A stretch of DNA of 64,000 nt. Source: an alpha proteobacterium IMCC14465. Its GTDB lineage: Bacteria > Pseudomonadota > Alphaproteobacteria > RS24. The notes beneath the pieces were generated by a model. That model saw only the letters and a list, made by a program, of their open reading frames with translations, was not told the DNA's origin and did not search any database. The stretch is from positions 310,001-374,000 of the forward strand of contig ALYF01000003.1 of the NCBI GenBank assembly GCA_000293845.2, written 5' to 3'. The position numbers were made by a program, and so were the translations under genes. Positions within the stretch are counted from its first letter, which is position 1. Every line of letters begins with the position of its first letter. Positions 54,831 to 62,767 of this stretch are shown one piece after another.

Positions 54831-55706
54831 ATGAGCCTCTTTAGCCAAGCATGGCGCGGATTAAGTGTTTTCATAAGAGAGCCGCTTGCTGTTTTTATTA
54901 TTTTTTCAGCAGGGCTGTATGGTGTTTTTCTTGTGCAAAAACCCGCAGATGAGACACTGATTATTGTGTCAGAAGCAAGGTTGCAGGAATTTTATCAATA
55001 TAAGCGCCAGAGCTTTGGCCTGCCCGCAATTGCAAATAAGCTTGAGGTCATGTCCACTGGGGAACGCGATGCGCTCATTGAAGACTTTATTCGTGAGGAA
55101 GTGCTGGTTCGGGAGGCGCGCCGCATGGGGTTGGATGCAGGTGATTTCATCATCCGCCAGCGTTTAATTCAAAAGCTTGAATTCCTTGCGGATACGCAGG
55201 CCGATACGGCACAAAAAGCCGAGGCACTTTTGCCGGACTGGTATGGCACGCATCAGGAAAACTACCGTCAGCCTGCCGAGATCAGTTTTACACATATTTA
55301 TTTTGCAAAGCCGGATGAAACAACTGACGCCAATGTAGAGGCCGCGCGTGTTTTATCAGCCCTGAAACGCGACCCTTCTTTACCTATTGCGGGGCTGGGT
55401 GACCGCTTTCTCTATCACAAATCCTATCAGCGCAAATCTCAGGCAGATATTGCAGGTCATTTTGGGGATGACTTCGCCTTGGCCGTGTTCGAGCTTTCTG
55501 AAAATGAAGCCTGGCAAGGGCCTTTGGCGTCGCGCCATGGCCATCATCTGGTGCGGGTTGTTGATAAAGCTGAATCCAAAATACCAAGGCTGGCGGACGT
55601 TCGGGAAAAGGTACTTTTTGATTTGAAGTTATCGCTGAGCGAGGCGGCACGTCAGGCGCATGCAGAGCGCCTACAAAAAAAATACACTGTTATTTATAAT
55701 CAATGA
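54831..55706 (+). CDS. Membrane-anchored parvulin-type peptidyl-prolyl isomerase
   Basis: A 291-residue protein with one N-terminal transmembrane helix (about 18–36), a SurA-N-like helical region (LIEDFIREEVLVREARRMGLD) and a C-terminal parvulin-like domain (ISFTHIYFAKPDE to the GHHLVRVVDK end). Such periplasmic isomerases assist envelope protein folding. Its stop overlaps the HupE-like gene start (ATGA), so the two are coupled. Confidence 0.83.
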   Translation: MSLFSQAWRGLSVFIREPLAVFIIFSAGLYGVFLVQKPADETLIIVSEARLQEFYQYKRQSFGLPAIANKLEVMSTGERDALIEDFIREEVLVREARRMGLDAGDFIIRQRLIQKLEFLADTQADTAQKAEALLPDWYGTHQENYRQPAEISFTHIYFAKPDETTDANVEAARVLSALKRDPSLPIAGLGDRFLYHKSYQRKSQADIAGHFGDDFALAVFELSENEAWQGPLASRHGHHLVRVVDKAESKIPRLADVREKVLFDLKLSLSEAARQAHAERLQKKYTVIYNQ

Positions 55707-56773
55707 TGCCTCGATTTAGACAGTTTGCTTTTTTTCTCTTACTCGGCGTGATTATGGGTCAGGCAGGGGGAGAAGTGTCGGTTATTTCGTCGGCCTCAGC
55801 GCATGACCCGCGCCCGGTATTGATTGATATTTATCAGGATGAGGCGCGCCCCGGTGAGATGAAGCTTGAATGGAAAATTCCCGGCTCACTATCGCGGCAA
55901 AAGCATCCGATAATTGATTTTGCAAAGGCCTGTACCCTCACAACATCCTATCCGGTGCGTTTTACTGGCGCGGCCTATTATGGCGGTGCTGAGTTTCTTT
56001 GTTCGCGAAGTGCACAGCATTTGGCGCCTGTTTTGATGCTGACCTATCCGTTTGGCAATCCGTCTCTATCGAGTTTTGTTCGCTTGCACAAAGCTAGTCT
56101 GGAGAGCGATGAGACGACAGCCATGTTCCTGCTGAAGCCGGATGAACTTTCCTGGGCGATACCTCAGGCCTTGGCGCCGGCGTCTGCCCCCTCGTCTCTC
56201 ATGGCGCAGGCTTATTTGGAGCTTGGCTTCAGTCATATTTTACAGGGTTGGGATCATCTTTTATTTCTCATTTGCCTTATGGCACTGGCGAGAATGCCCA
56301 AGAAAATATTTTGGGCCGTCACCGGTTTCACGATTGGCCATAGTTTCACATTGGCGGCGGCGTCTTTGAAAATTCTCACCTTGCCGGTTATTTATGTGGA
56401 AACGCTTATTTCGTTAAGCATTATTCTGGTTTGCGTTGAGCTGTTGCACACTGGCAGAAAGACCGTTGCGCGAACCTACCCTGTTTTGATTTCTTTGTTT
56501 TTCGGGCTGGTGCATGGGCTGGGCTTTGCCAATGAGCTTATCAGTATTGGCTTCCCTGAAGATGGGCTTATTGCAGCACTCCTGTTTTTTAATCTGGGGG
56601 TCGAGGCCGGACAACTCGCTTTTGTTGTGCCGGTTATGCTGCTCGCTTTTGCGGTGCAGAGATATATTGGTTCGGCGCGTCATCTGTCTGAGACGATAGG
56701 CTATAAATATGTGTTTTACACAATCGGTTTTGTTGCTTGTTTTTGGTTTGTCGAACGCAGCCTACAATTTTAA
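55703..56773 (+). CDS. HupE/UreJ-type membrane protein
   Basis: A 356-residue protein with a signal segment, a periplasmic domain of about 160 residues, and a C-terminal six-helix HupE/UreJ domain beginning ELGFSHILQGWDHLLFL with the conserved His/Asp-His signature and FTIGHSFTLAAASL. HupE/UreJ members are proposed nickel or cobalt permeases, but this long form beside a parvulin is often found in marine bacteria and its role is not established. The start is ATGATG at 55703. Confidence 0.82.
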   Translation: MMPRFRQFAFFLLLGVIMGQAGGEVSVISSASAHDPRPVLIDIYQDEARPGEMKLEWKIPGSLSRQKHPIIDFAKACTLTTSYPVRFTGAAYYGGAEFLCSRSAQHLAPVLMLTYPFGNPSLSSFVRLHKASLESDETTAMFLLKPDELSWAIPQALAPASAPSSLMAQAYLELGFSHILQGWDHLLFLICLMALARMPKKIFWAVTGFTIGHSFTLAAASLKILTLPVIYVETLISLSIILVCVELLHTGRKTVARTYPVLISLFFGLVHGLGFANELISIGFPEDGLIAALLFFNLGVEAGQLAFVVPVMLLAFAVQRYIGSARHLSETIGYKYVFYTIGFVACFWFVERSLQF

Positions 56774-56796
56774 GCATATAATTTTAGGCATAAAAA

Positions 56797-56822
56797 AACC
56801 CCCACCCAAGGGCGGGGGTTTT
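56797..56822. terminator. Bidirectional terminator between hupE-like and TonB receptor genes
   Basis: AACCCCCACCC pairs with GGGCGGGGGTT (one A·C mismatch), flanked by an A-run on the left and TTTT on the right, so it can end both convergent transcripts. Confidence 0.85.
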
Positions 56823-56844
56823 AATCTTGTGAAAACCTTAAGGC

Positions 56845-59109
56845 TTAGAATTCATATCCGATTTTCATACCGAAATGCTGTCTCTTTGCAGGGGCAGCAA
56901 ATGCGAACGCACCGGCGTCAAATGGGCGTGCAATACGGCCACCTTCTTCCAGAATATCGTTACCGAATACAATAATTCTGATTTGATTACCATTTGCGGT
57001 TTCAGAGCGGAATGTTGCTGACAGGTCAAGAGACTCATATGAGTCAACTTTAACGTCTGACCCATTTACGAAATCAAAAGTTTTCCAGTTAGCTTGTCCC
57101 CAATACTCATCACGACCACTGAAGGTACCCGCAAGAGTAAGGTCACCACCTGAGAGCTCGACATCATAATCGAAACCAAGGCTAAAGGTGTATTCAGGTG
57201 CCATTCTAAGCTTTGCAATGTCAGAAATATCGACACCACCATCATCGTAACTATCATATTCAGCTTCGAGAACACCGATTGCTGTATTAAAGCTCAGATT
57301 TTCTGATGCGTAGTAACGGCTTTCAATCTCTATACCGGAAATAGAAACCTCAGCAGCATTTAGGCTGAAGGTACAAGTAACCGAAGCTGCCTGACCACAA
57401 AGGTTACCATTTGTAGTTACCTGCTCTTGTTTATCTTTATAATCTGCTATGAAAGCGGTGAGATTAAAGATAAGAGAGTCAGATGGCTCAAGTCTAAGAC
57501 CTGCTTCGTAGTTAATGACTTCCTCAGTACCGAATGGTGTGCAAGTTGCTGGATCCGTACAACGGGCAAAAACACCACCACTTCTAAAGCCATTAGATGC
57601 AGAAATGTAAACCATGCCATTGTCGAAGTTTCTTTCAATGATAAGTCTATGCTGGAGATAATCATCTTCGTAGATTTCATTGACTGAGTTAGCAAAACCA
57701 CCAGCGGGTGTTGTCCCATTAGCAGCGAATGCATTTTTTTCGGCAAGGGTGGTGAAGTTTCTGACGAAGAAATCTTTTTCTTCTTCAGTATATCTCATAC
57801 CCACTGTCGCAGACCATTCATTGCTAAAATCATATGAAAGTTCACCGAAAATAGCTGTAGCTTCAAGCTCTTGACCTGAAACAAAGTTTTGAATAGGGCC
57901 TGAGTCTTGGTCGAAACTTGCATCTAGATAGTAGTAGCCGAGCACATAGCTAAGAGGTCCATCGAAATCAGAAAGGAGCTGAAATTCTTGAGAGAATTGC
58001 TCAAATTTGATATCCCGTACCACAGGGAAAACAATAGTGGGCGAACCCCATGAGCTGATTGTAAACAGCTCTTCAGAGTCTTGATTACCTGTGATTGATT
58101 TTAGTGTATGATTGTTTAAATCAACATCAACATTAAGCGTCAGATTCTCGGTTTCATATGTCATGCCAAATGGCGCTGCATCATATGTTGTTTCGTAATC
58201 ATTGGCCTCTGACAAATCTGCAGATGCACTCGCACATTTAAGTGGGTCAGCTGGGACTGCAGCGCCGATACCGGTGCAGAAGTTAAATGAACCTGTATCA
58301 GGTGTAATCGCCAGATTGTTACGATTAGATTGGTCATCAACATTATCGTAAATGACGTTTACATAGACTTTATCAGTTAAATCAAAGTCCAAGGAAACAG
58401 TGTGTGACTCAACGTCTTTGAGTTTGTCTCTACGTTGTGTCGTCACGTTATACATCCAGTTGTCGGCTTCTAATTGGCGCATGCCGACTTTGAGGCCAGC
58501 TTTGTCACCAAGCGGGAAGTTCACAATAGCTTGCAAGTCTTGTGTTGCATCTTCTTCGATACCAACCTGCATTTTAAAGCCAAGCTCTCTTGTTGGTTTA
58601 GAACGTTTGATATTGATAACACCACCGATTGTGTTACGGCCGTACAATGTGCCTTGAGGTCCACGAAGAACTTCGATTGACTCAACATCAAACAGATCCA
58701 GGTTAACGCCGCCATTATTTGCAGCAAAAACGCCATCAATCGTGACACCAACAGCAGGGTCGTTTGATTTTTCGGTATCATCATAGTTCAAACCACGAAT
58801 TGATGCAGCAAGACCCGCACCTGCATAAGCCATATCGTGAAAAGCAACGTTTGGAACAAGCTTACCCAAATCTTGAGTCATGGGGATATTACCCTTGTCA
58901 AGTTGAGCAGCTGACAGTGCGGACACAGCAACCGGCACATCTTGAATAGACTCTGAACGCTTACGCGCTGTCACGATGATTTCATCCGTCGCCTGGGCCT
59001 GAGCCTTGGAGACGAGCGACAAACTGGTTTGCGTGCCAACCATTGACACTACAAATGCACCTGCCGCAAAACCTGCCAATAATTTTGGCAGTTTTTTAGT
59101 GAATTGCAT
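56845..59109 (-). CDS. TonB-dependent outer-membrane receptor
   Basis: A 754-residue receptor with a signal peptide ending AQAQA, TonB box-like DEIIVTARKR, plug domain (ESIQDVPVAVSALSAAQL to LRGPQGTLYGRNTIGGVINI) and a 22-strand-type barrel ending in aromatic Phe (GMKIGYEF). The LYGRNTIGGVINIKRSKP motif and long extracellular loops are of the broad substrate (polymer/terpenoid/iron) class often called Fe siderophore-like; no siderophore genes are near, so organic substrate uptake is possible. AGGAGG precedes the ATG. Confidence 0.93.
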   Translation of the reverse strand: MQFTKKLPKLLAGFAAGAFVVSMVGTQTSLSLVSKAQAQATDEIIVTARKRSESIQDVPVAVSALSAAQLDKGNIPMTQDLGKLVPNVAFHDMAYAGAGLAASIRGLNYDDTEKSNDPAVGVTIDGVFAANNGGVNLDLFDVESIEVLRGPQGTLYGRNTIGGVINIKRSKPTRELGFKMQVGIEEDATQDLQAIVNFPLGDKAGLKVGMRQLEADNWMYNVTTQRRDKLKDVESHTVSLDFDLTDKVYVNVIYDNVDDQSNRNNLAITPDTGSFNFCTGIGAAVPADPLKCASASADLSEANDYETTYDAAPFGMTYETENLTLNVDVDLNNHTLKSITGNQDSEELFTISSWGSPTIVFPVVRDIKFEQFSQEFQLLSDFDGPLSYVLGYYYLDASFDQDSGPIQNFVSGQELEATAIFGELSYDFSNEWSATVGMRYTEEEKDFFVRNFTTLAEKNAFAANGTTPAGGFANSVNEIYEDDYLQHRLIIERNFDNGMVYISASNGFRSGGVFARCTDPATCTPFGTEEVINYEAGLRLEPSDSLIFNLTAFIADYKDKQEQVTTNGNLCGQAASVTCTFSLNAAEVSISGIEIESRYYASENLSFNTAIGVLEAEYDSYDDGGVDISDIAKLRMAPEYTFSLGFDYDVELSGGDLTLAGTFSGRDEYWGQANWKTFDFVNGSDVKVDSYESLDLSATFRSETANGNQIRIIVFGNDILEEGGRIARPFDAGAFAFAAPAKRQHFGMKIGYEF

Positions 59110-59137
59110 AATTTCACCCTCCTAAAATAAATATTTA

Positions 59138-59181
59138 AAGTCAAAGCACTAAATAATAAATTTGACTTGGTAACATGTTAC
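59138..59181. promoter_or_regulatory. Palindromic operator-like elements upstream of TonB receptor
   Basis: A perfect palindrome GTAACATGTTAC (59170–59181) lies 61 bases upstream of the receptor start, and AAGTCAAA (59138–59145) with TTTGACTT (59161–59168) form a perfect inverted repeat beside it. These suggest a repressor or activator site; the regulator is unknown. Confidence 0.5.
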
Positions 59182-59309
59182 AAATTTGGAGGGTCAGCAA
59201 ACCTGAAAAATAGACTAGTTTAGGCTTTATTGGCATTTCCAAACACATTTGTTGCAAATATGCATCATATATGTTTGGTTTTGAGTCCAAGAAGCCATAT
59301 TTTGGGGGG

Positions 59310-60275
59310 CTAGCCGAAAATATCTGTCAGAAAAATCTCAATTTCTTGCTTGCACCGCTGGGCTGGCGCTGAGGTCGGTGCAATGCCGTCAAAGCCGTGA
59401 CAAACCCCTGAATAAACATGCAAATCCGTCGGCACGCCGGCCTTTATGAGGTTGCCGGCATATAGAATATCTTCCCCGGCGAATAAATCGAGGTCGCCAA
59501 CCAGTACGAGGCTTTTGGGCAGGCCCGATAAATCCGCTGCGCGGGCCGCGGCGGCATAGATTTGTAAGTCTGGCTGACCAAAAAGCCCACCAAGATAGGA
59601 TTGCCAACCAAATAGGTTACTGGCGCGTTGCCAGATAAAAAAATCATCATCCGGATTGCTGGGGGGCGCGACATTCGTATCGTCTAGCATGGGGTAAACA
59701 AGAACCTGCCCGCATAAATTATGCCCGGCCTCGTCTCTGTTAAGAAGGCTAAGGCCCGCGGCAAGCCCGCCACCTGCGCTGACACCGAGAATGGCAACTT
59801 TATTTTTATCAATCATCAGGCTTTCCGCATCGCTCATGATGAGGTTCAGTGCGGCGTAGCAGTCTTGCAGGGGAGCGGGATAAGAATATTCCGGCGCCAG
59901 GCGGTAATCGACAACAGCGACGGCACAGTTGAGTGTCAGAGCGATTTGTTTTGCCATATAACCGTCGCTTTCTGCCGAGCCAATAATATAGCCGCCGCCA
60001 TGAATCCATAAAAGACAAGGCAAGGGCGCGGTCGCATCGGTCGGGAAATGCAAAAATAACGGCACTTCAAAGCCATCTTGTGCATTTTTGGCGGTCAGTT
60101 CGCGTGTCTCTATTCCCTCAATGGGGGGGTGTTCTTTCGCCATTTCAGCCGCGATAACGCTATAGGCGACGCGCTTTTCCTGATAATTATCCGCTGTTAT
60201 AGGTTTGGACATCAGATCAGGGAGGTGTTCCAGTATAGATGTAATGTCATCAATAAGGTGTTTTGTGGAAGTCAT
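59310..60275 (-). CDS. Alpha/beta hydrolase of the hormone-sensitive lipase (GDXG) family
   Basis: I choose the ATG at 60275 (MTSTKHLIDDITSILEH), giving 321 residues and avoiding overlap with the upstream GFA gene. The HGGG oxyanion motif is in WIHGGGYIIGS, the nucleophile serine in GVSAGGGLA, Asp near DLDLFAGED and His in VCHGFDG. It hydrolyses short-chain esters or lactones; natural substrate unknown. It follows the GFA gene on the same strand. Confidence 0.88.
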   Translation of the reverse strand: MTSTKHLIDDITSILEHLPDLMSKPITADNYQEKRVAYSVIAAEMAKEHPPIEGIETRELTAKNAQDGFEVPLFLHFPTDATAPLPCLLWIHGGGYIIGSAESDGYMAKQIALTLNCAVAVVDYRLAPEYSYPAPLQDCYAALNLIMSDAESLMIDKNKVAILGVSAGGGLAAGLSLLNRDEAGHNLCGQVLVYPMLDDTNVAPPSNPDDDFFIWQRASNLFGWQSYLGGLFGQPDLQIYAAAARAADLSGLPKSLVLVGDLDLFAGEDILYAGNLIKAGVPTDLHVYSGVCHGFDGIAPTSAPAQRCKQEIEIFLTDIFG

Positions 60276-60309
60276 TTTGCCGCCTGTGCTTTCTGATTTG
60301 TTTGAGACT

Positions 60310-60717
60310 TTAGGCTGGTGGGTTTCTGCCGAAACTTGTGAGCGTTGCATCGACGGGCGACCAAGTGCTTTCTGACTCGTGCCAGCAATTTGCTTCCGGC
60401 TTCACCCAAGACGAGTCGTCCATTGTGCCAGCCTTAACAAAAACATAATCCGGGATTTCTTCAACAAAAGTCAGCATTTGCGAGCCGCATTCAGGGCAAA
60501 ATCCTCGCCCGACATGCGAGCCATCCGTCCCCCTGCTTTTATAAAGTTTGTGGTCACCTGAAAGCTTCACATTTTCGCGGGGCAACATCACAATTGTTGC
60601 TTTGCCGGAGCCGGTGACTTTCTGACAATCTTTGCAATGGCAATGAAGTGCCGTCTCGGTTTTGGTTTCGTCCAATTCATAAGACAACTGCCCACATAGG
60701 CATGACCCTGTAATCAT
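60310..60717 (-). CDS. GFA/CENP-V family zinc-binding protein
   Basis: A 135-residue protein with the GFA zinc ligands GSCLCGQLSYE, CHCKDCQKVTG and FCPECGSQM. Members include the glutathione-dependent formaldehyde-activating enzyme, but this short type often has other or unknown roles. It is divergent from the Rieske oxygenase gene. Confidence 0.88.
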   Translation of the reverse strand: MITGSCLCGQLSYELDETKTETALHCHCKDCQKVTGSGKATIVMLPRENVKLSGDHKLYKSRGTDGSHVGRGFCPECGSQMLTFVEEIPDYVFVKAGTMDDSSWVKPEANCWHESESTWSPVDATLTSFGRNPPA

Positions 60718-60845
60718 AATGCTCCCCTCATATGCTCCACATGCTCAAGCTTCAAAATTTAGCGCTTGTCTTGCTACTCCCACAAGTTCTAGGTGTTGTC
60801 ATAACAATGTTGGATTAAGCTTAAGCCAAAATTGAGGAGGTCACA

Positions 60846-62207
60846 ATGTCACTTACTATGGAAGAACGTAACATTACACCGTCAGAAGCCTATCCTGGCG
60901 ATAAGACAACCACCAAAGCTGCCGAGCCGGAATTGCTCAAAGTAGAGATTACCGGCGATAGATATACGAGCAAGGAATTTAAAGATCAGGAATGGGCGCA
61001 TATGTGGCGCCGCGTCTGGATGATTGCTGGCATGGCAGATGATTGCGCGGAGCCAGGCGATTTTTTCACCTGTGATTTGGGGCATGAGCCGCTCCTGTTT
61101 GTGCGTGGCAAGGATGGCATTAACGGCTTTTATAATATTTGCCAGCATCGTGGTGCTAAGCTTGTGCTGCAAGATAAAGGCACGATGGATAGTTTCTCTT
61201 GCATCTATCACGGTTGGAAATATGGCCTTGAAGGAGAGCTTGTCGAAGCGCAGGACCGCGATGATTTTGAAAGAGACCCGTGTGAGCATGTCCGGCTGGC
61301 GGATTTCAGAACAGAAATTTTTGCCGGTTTCGTTTGGTATTGTCTTGATGATGATGCCCCCGGTCTTGATGATTTTCTGGGCGATATGAAAGAGCAGCTT
61401 GAAAGCTGGCAGCTTAATGACGGATTTCGTGTGGAGCATTTTACCGTCGAATTACCGTGTAACTGGAAAGTCGTGATTGATAATTTTCAGGAGGGCTACC
61501 ACATACGCACGCTGCATCCACAACTCATGGAAACAGTGAATGAAAATAAAGAGTCCGTTCAATATGACCTTTATGATGGTGGTCATTCCCGCATGATTTT
61601 ATTGGGTTGTGACCCCAGCCCGAATTTTCAGCCGCAAAATACATTGCCGGATTCCATCACGCATATGCTCACGAAATGGGATATTAATCCTGAAGAGTAT
61701 AAAGACAGGCACGGTGAAATCCGCCCGGCTTTGCAGCAAACAAAACGGGAGAAATCTGCCGAACGCGGCAAGGATTTTAGCCATCTCTCGGATGCGCAAC
61801 TGACAGATAATTTTCTCTATGACCTTTTTCCGAGTTGCGCATTAAGCGTTTATCCTGAAGGGGAATATGTCTGGCTCCTGCGTTCCCGTCCCCATCCAGA
61901 TGATCCTGAAAAATGCCTGTTTGATTACTGGACAATTGCCAAATTCCCAGAAGGCGAAGACACTTTATATTGGGAGCATATGGATATGACGCTTACGCGT
62001 GATGCAGAAATTGAACATAAGCAGTTTAAATGGGGTGAGGAGTCCATCAGTTTTGGCATTGACCAAGACGTGGATATTGCGCCCATCGTGCAACAAGGCA
62101 TGCGCTCGCATGGTTTTAAGAAAGCCATTTTATGTCATCAGGAACGCCGTGTTCAATTTTTGCATGACAATATAGATCGCTACATCAAGGGTGATTTGGG
62201 GCGCTAG
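60846..62207 (+). CDS. Rieske-type aromatic ring-hydroxylating oxygenase large subunit
   Basis: A 453-residue alpha subunit. Rieske cluster ligands are Cys99/His101 (CQHRGAK) and Cys119/His122 (CIYHGWKYG); the mononuclear iron site includes His219 and His224 (FQEGYHIRTLHPQ). This would add oxygen to an aromatic or related substrate, but no reductase or ferredoxin gene is adjacent. AGGAGGTC precedes the ATG. Followed 34 bases later by an NTF2-like gene, as in two-subunit oxygenases. Confidence 0.92.
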   Translation: MSLTMEERNITPSEAYPGDKTTTKAAEPELLKVEITGDRYTSKEFKDQEWAHMWRRVWMIAGMADDCAEPGDFFTCDLGHEPLLFVRGKDGINGFYNICQHRGAKLVLQDKGTMDSFSCIYHGWKYGLEGELVEAQDRDDFERDPCEHVRLADFRTEIFAGFVWYCLDDDAPGLDDFLGDMKEQLESWQLNDGFRVEHFTVELPCNWKVVIDNFQEGYHIRTLHPQLMETVNENKESVQYDLYDGGHSRMILLGCDPSPNFQPQNTLPDSITHMLTKWDINPEEYKDRHGEIRPALQQTKREKSAERGKDFSHLSDAQLTDNFLYDLFPSCALSVYPEGEYVWLLRSRPHPDDPEKCLFDYWTIAKFPEGEDTLYWEHMDMTLTRDAEIEHKQFKWGEESISFGIDQDVDIAPIVQQGMRSHGFKKAILCHQERRVQFLHDNIDRYIKGDLGR

Positions 62208-62241
62208 CGTTCCACATCACTGGATTGAGTAGGAGGGAAAA

Positions 62242-62748
62242 ATGAAAACGCTGGATATGGAATTCATCCAAACCGAGGCCACATTAAAAAATCTGATTTA
62301 TTTATTCGCGCGATCAATCGACAGGGTTGATGAAGAATTAATGCGTGACTTGTTCTGGCTGGACGCGACGGACGACCATGGGTTGTTCACCGGAACGGCA
62401 GAGGATTATGTCGCTTGGGTTATTCCTCTGCTCAAGTCAATGAATGGCACGCAGCACACAATCAGTAATATTCTGGTTGAGCTTGACGGCGATAAGGCGA
62501 CTGCAGAGACGTATTTTGTTGCCTATCACCAGATTGGCGAAGGTGATGAAGCCATTGATATGATAGCGGCAGGGCGATATTTCGACAGATTTGAGAAGCG
62601 GGGTGATGAATGGAAATTCTCGCACCGCAAAGCTGTCTATGACTGGAACCGCAATGATCCGGCAACGGAGAATTGGAGTTCGCCTGAGATGAAGCCGTTA
62701 CTTGAGCGCGGCGCGCGCAAACCGGATGATTATCTCTATAAGAATTAA
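62242..62748 (+). CDS. NTF2-like (SnoaL-type) protein, possible beta subunit
   Basis: A 168-residue protein of the nuclear transport factor 2 fold: LIYLFARSIDRVDEELMRDLFW, HTISNILVELDGDKATAETYF and AAGRYFDRFEKRGDEWKFSHRKAVYDW are typical. It follows the Rieske oxygenase gene, so it may be the small subunit or an isomerase/dehydratase of the same pathway. GGAGGGAAAA precedes the ATG. Confidence 0.82.
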   Translation: MKTLDMEFIQTEATLKNLIYLFARSIDRVDEELMRDLFWLDATDDHGLFTGTAEDYVAWVIPLLKSMNGTQHTISNILVELDGDKATAETYFVAYHQIGEGDEAIDMIAAGRYFDRFEKRGDEWKFSHRKAVYDWNRNDPATENWSSPEMKPLLERGARKPDDYLYKN

Positions 62749-62767
62749 ACCTTACGCTGGTATTTGA

